Under the pieces are notes generated by a model that was not told the origin of the DNA, made no database searches, and worked only from the letters and a program-made list of their open reading frames with translations. DNA of 64,000 bases. It comes from Lacihabitans sp. CCS-44. GTDB lineage: Bacteria; Bacteroidota; Bacteroidia; Cytophagales; Spirosomataceae. Location: assembly GCF_024343735.1 (NCBI RefSeq), contig NZ_RJUE01000060.1:1-64000 (forward strand), in the 5' to 3' direction. Positions 36,507 to 45,670 of this stretch are shown piece by piece. The translations under genes were made by a program, and so were the position numbers. Every line of letters starts with the position of its first letter. Position 1 is the stretch's first letter.

Positions 36507-37403
36507 ATGAAAAGAAGAAATTTCATAAAAGCCTCAGCAGGCATTACAGCAATGGCAACACTTAGTTCATTAAAAAACATAGCAGATAGTTTACCCGAAA
36601 CTGGCCAAAAAATGCCAGTGCTTTTTGTGGGCCATGGCAGCCCCATGAACGCCATCGAAAACAACGAATTTACCCAAAAATGGCAAAAAATAGCCAAAAA
36701 CATACCTACACCTGTAGCGGTTTTGTGTATTTCGGCACACTGGCTAACTCGTGGAACGTTCGTTACAGCTGCCCCTCAACTCGAAACCATTCATGATTTC
36801 GGTGGATTTCCTCAGGCACTTTTCGATGTAAAATATCCGGCACCGGGTTTTCCGACATTGGCCAGCGAAACCAAAAATTTGATAAAAAACACCGAGGTTG
36901 GCCTCGACCACGACTGGGGATTTGACCACGGCAGCTGGAGTATAGTAAAACAAATGTATCCATTGGCCAACATCCCGATGATACAATTGAGCGTAGATTT
37001 CTACAAATCAGGGGAATATCACTATGAACTGGGCAAGCAATTGGCCACTCTTCGCAACAAAGGCGTGTTGATATTGGGCAGCGGCAATATGGTGCACAAT
37101 CTCAGAATGATAAGCATTCCTCGTGGGGCTGACCCCGCCAAGGGTTTCAACGTAGAGTATGGCTTTGATTGGGCGATAGAAATGAATGAATTGTTTAAGA
37201 AACTGATTTCAGACAAAAACCATAAACCACTTTGGGATTATAAAACTTTGCACAAAGATGCTCATTTGGCCATTCCTACGCCAGACCATTATTACCCATT
37301 GCTTTACACACTTGGGCTGCAAGATGAGAAAGACAAAATCGAGTTTTTCAACGACAAAGCCATTGCGGGTTCGCTGACCATGACTTCGGTGAAAATCGGG
37401 TAA
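36507..37403 (+). CDS. ygiD: 4,5-DOPA dioxygenase extradiol-type protein (YgiD family)
   Basis: 298 residues. A twin-arginine-like leader (MKRRNFIKASAGITAMATLSSLK) precedes the class III extradiol dioxygenase fold: VLFVGHGSPMNAIENN (metal His), CISAHWLTRG (second His), and the FDHGSWSIVKQMYP segment with the catalytic His. E. coli YgiD opens the ring of L-DOPA; substrate use here is not known. The Tat leader suggests export, unusual for YgiD. The family call fits well. A terminator follows. Confidence 0.88.
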   Translation: MKRRNFIKASAGITAMATLSSLKNIADSLPETGQKMPVLFVGHGSPMNAIENNEFTQKWQKIAKNIPTPVAVLCISAHWLTRGTFVTAAPQLETIHDFGGFPQALFDVKYPAPGFPTLASETKNLIKNTEVGLDHDWGFDHGSWSIVKQMYPLANIPMIQLSVDFYKSGEYHYELGKQLATLRNKGVLILGSGNMVHNLRMISIPRGADPAKGFNVEYGFDWAIEMNELFKKLISDKNHKPLWDYKTLHKDAHLAIPTPDHYYPLLYTLGLQDEKDKIEFFNDKAIAGSLTMTSVKIG

Positions 37404-37420
37404 AATACTTTTAAAATTTG

Positions 37421-37453
37421 AGACCAAAATCGTGAAAGTTTTGGTCTTTTTTT
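37421..37453 (+). terminator. terminator of the ygiD-like gene
   Basis: Perfect 9-bp stem AGACCAAAA/TTTTGGTCT (37421-37429 with 37439-37447) followed by a run of T. Confidence 0.85.
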
Positions 37454-37471
37454 ATGTCAAAAAACGCTTTC

Positions 37472-37588
37472 GGGTACTAAAAATGCAAAAAGAGAAGATT
37501 TTTCGGGTACTAAAAATGAAAAATAATTTATTTTCTGGGTACTATAAATGAAAAATATGTATTATTTTTGGGTACTAAAAATGAAAAC
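37472..37588 (+). repeat. four 33-bp-spaced repeats before the second AAA/DUF4143 gene
   Basis: GGGTACTAAAAATG-like units begin at 37472, 37505, 37537 and 37570 (spacing 33, 32, 33 bp). The third unit reads GGGTACTATAAATG. Each is preceded by T-rich sequence and followed by AAAAA. The last unit ends directly at the start codon at 37589. Spacing of about three helical turns fits binding of a protein on one face of DNA. Confidence 0.85.
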
Positions 37589-38905
37589 ATGTACTTCAAT
37601 AGGCTTATAGATAGCTATTTAGATGAATGGAGAAGCTCAGCAGAAAGGAAGCCACTTTTGCTTCGAGGTGCTCGTCAAGTTGGCAAGTCATCTGCTGTGA
37701 AGAATTTGGCTCAGCATTTTGACAATTATGTTGAGATAAACTTTGAAGAAAATCCAGGCCTAATTGAATTGTTTGAGGGAGATTTAAACCCTCAATTTTT
37801 GATTCAGAACCTCTCTGTTTTTTTGAATCAAGAAATTATTCCCCAGAAAACGCTTTTGTTTTTTGATGAAATTCAAGCATGTCCACGGGCGTTGGCTTCA
37901 CTGAGGTTTTTTTATGAAAAAATGCCTGAATTACATTTGGTTGCGGCAGGGTCGTTGCTTGAATTCGCTTTAACAGAACTCCCGACTTTTGGGGTGGGCA
38001 GAATAAAATCACTTTTCATGTACCCGTTTTCGTTTGATGAGTTTTTAGATGCTTTGGGCGAAGACAAATTAGCAAAAGCGAAAAACTCGGCAAATATCGA
38101 CAACCCTTTACAAGCCGCTATTCATCAAAAGTTAAATGATTTTCTTAAAGTTTATCTTTTGGTTGGTGGTATGCCAGAGGCCGTTAGTGCATATACCAAA
38201 AATCAATCATTACTTTCAGCACAACAAGTTTTAGATGATTTAATAGTGTCTATCAAAGCAGATTTTGTGAAGTACAAAAAACGTGTGCCTGCGGCTAGAA
38301 TTTCTGAAATTTTTGATTCGGTAATCAGCCAAAGTGGAGGTAAGTTTGTATATTCAAAAGTAGGCCAAAACATCAATCATGGACAGGCGAAAGAAACCTT
38401 GGAACTGCTTATAGAAGCTGGGTTGGTGTATCCAGTGACGCACACCTCAGCCAACGGCATTCCGTTAGGAGCGGAAATAAATCCCAAAAAACGCAAAATG
38501 ATTTTATACGATACAGGTATTTTTCAGCGGATTTTAGGTCTCAATATTTCAGACTTTTTGTTCGACACAGATACTTCTCTGATAAACAAGGGAGCGATTG
38601 CTGAGCAATTTTGGGCATTAGAGTATTTAAAAAACAACTCTCCTTTTCAAACCCAAAACCTATACTATTGGCACCGTGAAAACCCCAATGCCAATGCCGA
38701 ACTCGATTATGTGATTCAGAAAGGCTCAGAAATTTTGCCGATAGAAGTTAAATCGTCAGGAAAAGGCAGTATGCAGAGTCTTAGGCAGTTTTTGACTGAG
38801 AAAAATACGCCTTTCGGTTACCGTTTTTCGTTAGAAAACTACTCAGAGTATCAACAAATAAAGAGTTATCCTTTGTATGGAGTAAAGGCGTTTTTGAAGG
38901 AATAA
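37589..38905 (+). CDS. AAA ATPase with DUF4143 domain (second copy)
   Basis: 438 residues from the ATG at 37589 (a TTG at 37568 would extend it into the repeats and is rejected). The AAA_14 ATPase has Walker A LLRGARQVGKSSAVK and Walker B KTLLFFDEIQACP, followed by the sensor VAAGSLLEFAL. DUF4143 covers the middle and C-terminal part, with a PD-(D/E)XK-like end: NAELDYVIQ then LPIEVKSSGKG. It is longer than the copy at 18.4 kb and only distantly similar. It may bind the repeats in front of it, which is inference. Confidence 0.9.
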   Translation: MYFNRLIDSYLDEWRSSAERKPLLLRGARQVGKSSAVKNLAQHFDNYVEINFEENPGLIELFEGDLNPQFLIQNLSVFLNQEIIPQKTLLFFDEIQACPRALASLRFFYEKMPELHLVAAGSLLEFALTELPTFGVGRIKSLFMYPFSFDEFLDALGEDKLAKAKNSANIDNPLQAAIHQKLNDFLKVYLLVGGMPEAVSAYTKNQSLLSAQQVLDDLIVSIKADFVKYKKRVPAARISEIFDSVISQSGGKFVYSKVGQNINHGQAKETLELLIEAGLVYPVTHTSANGIPLGAEINPKKRKMILYDTGIFQRILGLNISDFLFDTDTSLINKGAIAEQFWALEYLKNNSPFQTQNLYYWHRENPNANAELDYVIQKGSEILPIEVKSSGKGSMQSLRQFLTEKNTPFGYRFSLENYSEYQQIKSYPLYGVKAFLKE

Positions 38906-38906
38906 T

Positions 38907-39440
38907 TCAAGCCAATAATTCAGCTTCACGATTCATAATTTCCTTAAACCAAACTGTAAAATCATCAGGATTTTGAAGAATCAATTCTTTGGTTTCTTCA
39001 ATTGAAATCCACTTATAATCGGCTACTTCTTCAGGATTTACAGTAAAAGTATCATTGAAAGTACCTATATAAACATGGTCAATTTCATTCTCAGTAAGGC
39101 CATTGTCAAACTCGGCTTTGTAGCGAAAGGTAAATTTGTGAGAAAGGTCGCAATCAAATCCCATTTCTTCTTGTAGTCTGCGGTGAACGGCAGCTTCCAT
39201 GGTTTCTCCTTCGTTGGGATGCCCACAGCAGGTATTGGTCCAAAGTCCCGGCGAGTGATATTTCTCAAAAGCTCGCTGATGAATCAAAATCTCGTTTTTT
39301 TCATTAAAAACCAATATCGAAAACGCCCGATGTAATAATCCTTTCAGGTGAACTTCCAGTTTTTCGGCATGACCTATAATATTGTCGTTGTCGTCTACAA
39401 GTGGAATATTGATAATTTGCGGCATTCTAATGATTTGCAT
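38907..39440 (-). CDS. idi: isopentenyl-diphosphate delta-isomerase, type I
   Basis: Interconverts isopentenyl and dimethylallyl diphosphate. The 177 residues carry the Nudix fold with the catalytic Cys in LWTNTCCGHPNEGE and the EEMGF metal motif (LQEEMGFDC), plus HRAFSILVFNEKNEILIHQRA. Type I enzymes need Mg/Mn. No other isoprenoid genes are adjacent. An alternative ATG five codons in is possible. It is convergent with the AAA gene, with stops one base apart, and divergent from the FAH gene. Confidence 0.95.
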   Translation of the reverse strand: MQIIRMPQIINIPLVDDNDNIIGHAEKLEVHLKGLLHRAFSILVFNEKNEILIHQRAFEKYHSPGLWTNTCCGHPNEGETMEAAVHRRLQEEMGFDCDLSHKFTFRYKAEFDNGLTENEIDHVYIGTFNDTFTVNPEEVADYKWISIEETKELILQNPDDFTVWFKEIMNREAELLA

Positions 39441-39516
39441 TTATTTGTAAACACAATGTTGCGTTTAAGTGTTTCGAATAATCAAAAAATTAGTAAATTG
39501 CCCAAAAATTCAACCA

Positions 39517-40344
39517 GTGAAAATATACAAAACTACCCAAGGCATAATTGCCGAAAAAGATTCAAAGTTTTTCAAAATTAATGATTTAGGTTGGGATGAG
39601 CTCATCAATCAACCTGAATTGTTTGCGTTTTTGAACAACAAAATAAATACCTCAGAAAGTGCGGCTTCCTTAGACGAAAGCACCATTCTAGCACCCATCG
39701 TTTCTCAGGAAATTTGGGCTTCGGGTGTTACTTATCTCAGAAGCAAAACTGCCAGAATGGAAGAGTCCAAAGATGCCGGTGGCGGTGATTTCTACGACAG
39801 AGTTTATGATGCAGAGCGACCAGAGATATTTTTTAAAGCCACTGCTGCTCGTACAGTTGGGCATTTGCAAGACATCAGAATCCGTAAAGACTCCAAATGG
39901 AACGTTCCAGAGCCAGAGCTGACCCTTTTTGTGAATAACCAAAACCAAATAGCAGGCTACACCATAGGCAACGACGTGAGTTCTAGGGATATAGAAGGTG
40001 AAAATCCTTTGTATCTACCACAAGCCAAAAGCTACGACAAAAGTGCTGCTATTGGGCCGTGTATTTTAGTTTTGGAAAATCCAATTAGTAAAGACACGGA
40101 CATTTCGGTGGCCATACATCGTGGAGAAAAGGTCGTCTTTGATGGTAAAACGCAGCTTTCACAAATGAAACGTGAACTGCCCGAATTGGTTGAATATCTT
40201 ACGAGAGAGTGTAGCTTTCCCCAAGGCGTTTTCTTGATGACAGGGACAGGAACAGTACCGCCAGACGACTTCACTATGATCAGTGGCGATGTGGTAAAAA
40301 TAAGCATAGACAACATAGGAACGCTCATAAATACAGTAGAATAA
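39517..40344 (+). CDS. FAH-family 2-keto-3-deoxy sugar acid dehydratase (KdaD-like)
   Basis: 275 residues from the GTG at 39517 (VKIYKTTQG); an upstream GTG at 39469 would add 16 residues. The fumarylacetoacetate-hydrolase fold is present, with metal-site Glu/Asp in YDAERPEIFFKAT and VPEPELTLFV, GYTIGNDVSSRDIEGENPLYLPQAK. These segments match archaeal 2-keto-3-deoxy-D-arabinonate dehydratase closely as I remember it. The gene is immediately followed by a 2-oxoglutarate semialdehyde dehydrogenase, the next enzyme of the non-phosphorylative pentose pathway, which supports the call. Confidence 0.8.
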   Translation: MKIYKTTQGIIAEKDSKFFKINDLGWDELINQPELFAFLNNKINTSESAASLDESTILAPIVSQEIWASGVTYLRSKTARMEESKDAGGGDFYDRVYDAERPEIFFKATAARTVGHLQDIRIRKDSKWNVPEPELTLFVNNQNQIAGYTIGNDVSSRDIEGENPLYLPQAKSYDKSAAIGPCILVLENPISKDTDISVAIHRGEKVVFDGKTQLSQMKRELPELVEYLTRECSFPQGVFLMTGTGTVPPDDFTMISGDVVKISIDNIGTLINTVE

Positions 40345-41907
40345 ATGCAAGTATTAGGAAAAAATTTAATCGGATTCACAGAATCTTCAGAAGGAACAGT
40401 CGGAATTCAGGCCATCAATCCGGCCTCGGGCGAGCCGATAGGGCCATTGTTTTTTAAAGCCACGCCTAGCGAATTGGACTTGGCAATCCACAAAGCCAAC
40501 ACAGCTTTTGCTGTTTATAGAAAAAAATCAGGAGTCGAAAAAGCCACTTTTCTTGAAGCCATAGCCTTAGAAATAGAAGCGTTGGGCGATACTTTAACAG
40601 AAAGATACATAGCCGAAAGCGGCCTGCCACTCGGCAGAGCACAAGGTGAAAGAGGCAGAACTTGTGGACAACTAAGGTTGTTTGCAGGATTGTTAAAAGA
40701 AGGCTCATGGGTAAATGCCATCATTGACACCGCTCAACCTGACCGTCAACCATTACCAAAAGTTGACCTTAGGGCAATGGAGCTTCCATTGGGGCCAGTC
40801 GGAATATTTGGAGCAAGTAATTTCCCTTTGGCATTTTCAGTAGCAGGTGGCGATACCGTCTCGGCAATGGCCGCAGGTTGTCCAGTTGTTTTTAAAGGTC
40901 ATCCTTCGCATTTAGGCACGTCAGAGTTAGTAGGTAGAGCGATTTTGGCCGCTGCTCAAAAAACAGGCATGCCAGATGGTGTTTTCTCTTTGGTTTTTGA
41001 TGATACCATAGAAATTGGCCAAGCCTTGGTAAAACATCCATTGATAAAAGCCATCGGTTTTACGGGTTCATTAAGAGGAGGAAAATCGCTTTTCGATGCC
41101 GCTGCTTCAAGGCCAGAGCCTATCCCAGTTTATGCCGAAATGGGGAGTACCAATCCGGTATTTATTTTACCAAAAACACTGAAAGAAAAAGGGGACACTT
41201 TAGCTCAGGCTTATATGAATTCGGTAACGATGGGCGTTGGGCAGTTTTGTACCAATCCTGGTCTTTTGGTTATAGAAAAGGATGATGCCTTTGTAGAAAA
41301 ACTAGAGAGCGTTTCGGCGGAATCGAATGGTGGCGTAATGCTCAACAAAGGCATACAGTCGGTGTATCACAAGGGTATTGAAGAATTTGAGAAATACGCC
41401 AAAGTAATTAGTTTTGGCAAAAAACCAGAAGGTTTTACCTCAGCCCTACCAGTAATATTTAAGGCTGATTATCAAACATTTAAAGATAGTGAAATCTTAA
41501 AAGAAGAAGTTTTTGGCCCATCGAGCTTGGTAGTAGAAGCTAGCAGCAGAGAAGAAATAATGGAGGTAGCTCGTAATCTTTCGGGACACCTAACTGCAAC
41601 AGTTTTTGGCTCACCAGAAGAGTTAGCCGACTATACAGATTTATTGGAACTCTTGGAACAAAAAGTTGGTAGATTGATCATCAACGGATTCCCGACGGGT
41701 GTGGAGGTTACGCACGCCATGGTACACGGTGGGCCGTATCCAGCTACTACAGACAGCCGCAGCACGTCGGTTGGTACCATGTCAATTACCAGATTTACAA
41801 GGCCAGTTTGTTATCAAGATATGCCAGACACTTTACTCCCAGTTGAACTTCAGAACGAAAATTCTTTAGGTATTTGGAGGAAGGTGAATGGAGAGATGGG
41901 GAAGTAA
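40345..41907 (+). CDS. 2-oxoglutarate semialdehyde (2,5-dioxovalerate) dehydrogenase
   Basis: 520-residue aldehyde dehydrogenase of the KGSADH subfamily: starts GKNLIGFTESSEGTVGI, and contains GPVGIFGASNFPLAFSV, HPSHLGTSELV and the catalytic Cys in MGVGQFCTNPG. It oxidises the product of KdaD-type dehydratases to 2-oxoglutarate, feeding pentoses or uronic acids into the TCA cycle without phosphorylation. It begins at the last base of the preceding stop codon. The upstream dehydrogenases for the pathway are not in the window. Confidence 0.92.
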   Translation: MQVLGKNLIGFTESSEGTVGIQAINPASGEPIGPLFFKATPSELDLAIHKANTAFAVYRKKSGVEKATFLEAIALEIEALGDTLTERYIAESGLPLGRAQGERGRTCGQLRLFAGLLKEGSWVNAIIDTAQPDRQPLPKVDLRAMELPLGPVGIFGASNFPLAFSVAGGDTVSAMAAGCPVVFKGHPSHLGTSELVGRAILAAAQKTGMPDGVFSLVFDDTIEIGQALVKHPLIKAIGFTGSLRGGKSLFDAAASRPEPIPVYAEMGSTNPVFILPKTLKEKGDTLAQAYMNSVTMGVGQFCTNPGLLVIEKDDAFVEKLESVSAESNGGVMLNKGIQSVYHKGIEEFEKYAKVISFGKKPEGFTSALPVIFKADYQTFKDSEILKEEVFGPSSLVVEASSREEIMEVARNLSGHLTATVFGSPEELADYTDLLELLEQKVGRLIINGFPTGVEVTHAMVHGGPYPATTDSRSTSVGTMSITRFTRPVCYQDMPDTLLPVELQNENSLGIWRKVNGEMGK

Positions 41908-41933
41908 TAGATTAAAGTATTATTGTTAAATGG

Positions 41934-41969
41934 AGATTCCCAATTTTTAGAGATTGGGAATCTTTTTTT
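41934..41969 (+). terminator. terminator after the semialdehyde dehydrogenase gene
   Basis: Perfect 10-bp stem AGATTCCCAA/TTGGGAATCT (41934-41943 with 41954-41963) followed by seven T. Confidence 0.9.
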
Positions 41970-42133
41970 AGTATTTTATCTCAAATCACTGACTGAAACT
42001 ATCTTCGATTGGATTAAAGTTTTATCGATTGCTTCTCTTCAAAACACAACAAAACTCTCGATGCTAAATTTCACGGCAACACACTGCCAATATTTTCACC
42101 AGATTTGTACTCAACAAATGTGCGACCTCGAAA

Positions 42134-45082
42134 ATGTATCTCAATTGCCATTCTTACTATTCCATGCGTTATGGCACTATTCCGCCTGAAGACTTGGTAG
42201 AACATGCTGAGAAACTTGGTATGACACGATTGGCACTGACCGACATCAATCTCATTTCAGGCGTATTTGAGTTTGTGAGGCATTGTAAAAACCACCAGAT
42301 CACACCAGTAGTAGGCGTAGAATTTCGCAATGGCGATGACCTCTGTTATATCTGTTTGGCACAAAACCATGCAGGATACATTGAAATCAATCAGCACCTC
42401 ACTGCACATTTGTTGGCCGAAACCGCCTTTCCTATTCTAGCACCAAAATTTAACCATGTTTATGTCATCTATCCTCTCGAAACCCTCGACAGCACCCAAA
42501 AACTTCAACCCAACGAATACATCGGTGTCCGCCACTGGGAGTTCAACAAACTCTTTCGTTACCGATCAAAAGTGGACCAAAACAAGTTCGTTCTTTGGCA
42601 GCCGGTTACTTTTCTGGACCGCTCAAATTACAACGTACACCGCCTGCTGCGAGCCATCGACCACAACGTCTTACTAAGCAGGCTTTCGCCTACAAGCCAC
42701 GCCACTGCTCACGAAACTTTTGTGTCTCCTGAGCAACTTCAATGTCTGTTTGATCATTATCCTGACCTCATAAAAAACGCCGAAGAACTTCTTGGAAAAT
42801 GTGGGTTTGAGTTTGAATTTAAAACTCCAAAAAACAAAAAAGTATTTGCTTGCTCTGAAGCAGACGACCTCGAATTGCTTCGAAAACTCGCCTACGATGG
42901 CATTCCGTATCGGTATGGGAGAGACGATAAAGAAGCCATTAAGCGTGTAGACGAAGAACTCGGGGTTATACATAAGATGAAATTTGCATCTTATTATCTA
43001 ATCACTTGGGATATCATTCAATATGCTCGTTCACGCAAATATTATCATGTTGGACGTGGCTCTGGAGCCAACAGTATAGTGGCTTATTGCATGGGAATTA
43101 CGGATGTGGATCCCATAGAATTAGACTTGTATTTCGAGCGGTTCATCAATCTTCATCGTACTTCTCCACCCGACTTCGACATAGATTTTTCGTGGGACGA
43201 ACGCAACGAAATCATAGACTATGTTTTTAAACGCTACGGAAAAGAACACGTAGCTCTGATGGCTACTTGCAACAAATTTAAGGGTCGCTCTATCTATCGA
43301 GAGCTTGGAAAAGTATTTGGTCTTCCAAAGCCTGAAATAGATGAATTGGTGGATAATCCAGCGGCCATTCACCGCAACGAACACACCCAATACATTCTTA
43401 AATATGCACCCATGATGGTCGGTTTTCCCGAGCATTTGTCCATCCACGCTGGCGGAATTTTAATCAGTGAAGAACCGATGTCACACTATACCGCACTGCA
43501 ACCTATGCCCAAGGGATATCCTATTTCTCAGTTTGACATGTACACCGCTGAGGACATCTCTTTCAATAAATTTGATGTGCTTTCGCAGCGTGGCCTTGGA
43601 CACATCAAAACCTGTGTAGATATTGTAAAAGAAAATTACAACGTCAACATCGACATTCACGCCATACAGGATTTTAAGGACGACCCCGAAATCAAACGGC
43701 AGCTCGTAAGCCATGAAACTATGGGGGCGTTTTATGTAGAATCGCCCGCCATGCGGCAACTGATATGGAAGCTCAAATGCGACAATTATCTGACGCTCGT
43801 GGCGGCCAGTTCTATCATAAGGCCTGGGGTGTCTTCTAGCGGAATGATGACCGAATACATCAAGCGGCATCACAATCCCGATTCTACTCAGTATGTACAT
43901 CCTATAATGAAAGACCTTCTTGAAGACACTTACGGCGTGATGGTTTATCAAGAAGACGTCATCAAGGTAGCTCACCATTTTGCAGGACTTACGCTAGGCG
44001 AAGCCGACGTACTCAGAAGAGGCATGTCAGGCAAATCCAGATCAAAAAAAGAATTTGAAGATATTGTACAAAAATGGTATGCCAACTGTAAAGAGAGAAA
44101 CTACTCTGATGAGCTCGCAAAAGAAGTGTGGCGACAGATAGAGAGCTTTTCAGGATTTTCTTTCTGCAAGGCTCACTCGGCGAGTTTTGCCGTAGAAAGT
44201 TATCAGAGTTTATATCTCAAAGTAAATTATCCAAGAGAATTTATGGTGGCGGTAATCAACAACTTCGGGGGCTTCTACAACACCGAAATGTACGTACACG
44301 AAGCCCGCCGCTGTGGAGCTGAAATAGAAGCCCCAGACATTAACAAAAGCATTCATCTCACACACATAAAAGGGATAACCATCTGGTTGGGCTGGATACA
44401 CATACAAGGTCTGCAAGACAAGATGATAGAAGAAATGCTAGAAAATCGCCGTGTGAATGGAGACTTTATGAGTTTTCAAAATTTTCTACATCGGGTACAC
44501 ATCGGTTTAGAACAGCTCATTATCCTCATCCGAATAGGTGCTTTTCGGTCGTTTGGGAGTTCGAAGAAAGAACTTCTTTGGGAGGCTCATTTTTTTTATA
44601 ATAAATCGGCTCGTGTACCAGCCACCACACCTGCCCTTTTTGAGTTTGAAGAGCAATCTTTTGTGCTTCCACAGCTCGTAAGTCATCGGCTAGAAGACCA
44701 GTATGACGAATTAGAGTTGCTTGGCTTTCCACTAGAATCTCCCTTCAAGATGATTTCGGAGAGGCCATTAAGCCGACTCACGGCCGCACATCTTGGTTCT
44801 TTGGTGGGCAAGTATGTAAAAATATACGGTTACTTGGTCAACTATAAATCTATACATACCAAGAACCACAAAAACATGGCCTTCGGCTATTTTTTAGACC
44901 ATGAAGGCGAGTTTTTCGACACCACGCATTTCCCACAAAATATTGAGCGGTATCCATTCAGAGGCAAAGGCGTATATTTTATAGAAGGCAAAGTAGTAGA
45001 AGAATTCAGTTTTCCATCTATAGAAGTACTCAGCATGCGGAAATGCGGCTTGAAGATGGATCCGCGGGCGGAGGATTGGTAG
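42134..45082 (+). CDS. DNA polymerase III alpha-type subunit, short (DnaE2/ImuC-like)
   Basis: 982 residues, shorter than replicative DnaE. The N-terminal PHP domain starts MYLNCHSYYSMRYGTIPP, with Asn where the first metal His of the HxHSxYS motif is expected and ALTDINLISG in place of ALTDHGN, so PHP exonuclease activity is probably lost. The palm carries the catalytic PDFDIDFSWDER, and the finger/thumb region FSGFSFCKAHSASFAVESYQS. A C-terminal OB-fold with VKIYGYLVNYKS is present; no tau-binding region is apparent. This fits an accessory, error-prone polymerase. Its own ATG is 165 nt after a terminator, with no partner imuA/imuB genes. Confidence 0.85.
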   Translation: MYLNCHSYYSMRYGTIPPEDLVEHAEKLGMTRLALTDINLISGVFEFVRHCKNHQITPVVGVEFRNGDDLCYICLAQNHAGYIEINQHLTAHLLAETAFPILAPKFNHVYVIYPLETLDSTQKLQPNEYIGVRHWEFNKLFRYRSKVDQNKFVLWQPVTFLDRSNYNVHRLLRAIDHNVLLSRLSPTSHATAHETFVSPEQLQCLFDHYPDLIKNAEELLGKCGFEFEFKTPKNKKVFACSEADDLELLRKLAYDGIPYRYGRDDKEAIKRVDEELGVIHKMKFASYYLITWDIIQYARSRKYYHVGRGSGANSIVAYCMGITDVDPIELDLYFERFINLHRTSPPDFDIDFSWDERNEIIDYVFKRYGKEHVALMATCNKFKGRSIYRELGKVFGLPKPEIDELVDNPAAIHRNEHTQYILKYAPMMVGFPEHLSIHAGGILISEEPMSHYTALQPMPKGYPISQFDMYTAEDISFNKFDVLSQRGLGHIKTCVDIVKENYNVNIDIHAIQDFKDDPEIKRQLVSHETMGAFYVESPAMRQLIWKLKCDNYLTLVAASSIIRPGVSSSGMMTEYIKRHHNPDSTQYVHPIMKDLLEDTYGVMVYQEDVIKVAHHFAGLTLGEADVLRRGMSGKSRSKKEFEDIVQKWYANCKERNYSDELAKEVWRQIESFSGFSFCKAHSASFAVESYQSLYLKVNYPREFMVAVINNFGGFYNTEMYVHEARRCGAEIEAPDINKSIHLTHIKGITIWLGWIHIQGLQDKMIEEMLENRRVNGDFMSFQNFLHRVHIGLEQLIILIRIGAFRSFGSSKKELLWEAHFFYNKSARVPATTPALFEFEEQSFVLPQLVSHRLEDQYDELELLGFPLESPFKMISERPLSRLTAAHLGSLVGKYVKIYGYLVNYKSIHTKNHKNMAFGYFLDHEGEFFDTTHFPQNIERYPFRGKGVYFIEGKVVEEFSFPSIEVLSMRKCGLKMDPRAEDW

Positions 45083-45125
45083 GTTGTTATTAAACTGAGT
45101 GGAAAAAGCCTCCAAATCTCCTGTA

Positions 45126-45380
45126 TCAATAATGAAACCGGCATTGAGAAATTACAACAGCGTCATTTTCAATTTTATATACCAAACGGTGTTCTAAATT
45201 GATTCGCCTCGACCACCAACCTGCCAAATTATGTTTAAGCGGCTCAGGTTTACCACTTCCCTCAAAAGGTGTACGTTCAATTTCTTTTATCAGACTATTT
45301 ATTTTCTTTAATACGGCTTTGTCGGTAGATTGCCAGTGCAAGTAGTCTTCCCAAGCATCGTCTGAAAAAAGCTTTTTCAT
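45126..45380 (-). CDS. yoeB: YoeB-type toxin (Txe/YoeB family)
   Basis: Ribosome-dependent mRNA interferase that cleaves at the A-site. The 84-residue product has the same length as E. coli YoeB and ends in the catalytic RFHY; Glu and Arg of the active site fit PFEGSGKPEPLK and the RRINLEHRLVYK segment. The start overlaps the stop of the antitoxin gene by 4 nt, so translation is coupled. Confidence 0.93.
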   Translation of the reverse strand: MKKLFSDDAWEDYLHWQSTDKAVLKKINSLIKEIERTPFEGSGKPEPLKHNLAGWWSRRINLEHRLVYKIENDAVVISQCRFHY

Positions 45381-45631
45381 TCTTCGATAAGCTCACGTTC
45401 CGAAAACTTTCCTTGTTCGAGTTGAGCAATGCTCCGTAAAAGACGTTCTGCATTTTTTGGACTTTTTAAAAGATAAAAAGTCTCTTCCATACTATCAAAG
45501 TCTGCCTTAGACATAACCACAACGTCTTCGCCTTTCGCACGAGTTACAATCAGTGGAGAATGACTTAAATTTACTTTGTCTAAAAAAGCCTTTAAATCTT
45601 GCCTGAAACTAGAATAATTGATGGTCAACAT
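45377..45631 (-). CDS. yefM: YefM/Phd-family antitoxin
   Basis: 84 residues. N-terminal DNA-binding part (MLTINYSSFRQDLKAFLDKVNLSHSPLIVTRAKGEDVVVMSKADFDSM, quoted in pieces: the ALIVTR-like and VVVMSKADFDS motifs are typical of Phd/YefM) and a flexible C-terminus that would wrap YoeB. First gene of the pair; a two-site TGTACA operator lies 43 nt upstream of its ATG. Confidence 0.92.
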   Translation of the reverse strand: MLTINYSSFRQDLKAFLDKVNLSHSPLIVTRAKGEDVVVMSKADFDSMEETFYLLKSPKNAERLLRSIAQLEQGKFSERELIEE

Positions 45632-45670
45632 TTATTAAAAATTTAAGAAGCAAAAATATGAAACAATTTC

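Noticed and set aside
37568-37588. TTG start for the second AAA/DUF4143 gene
   Set aside because: The extension lies within the repeat unit; the ATG at 37589 follows directly.
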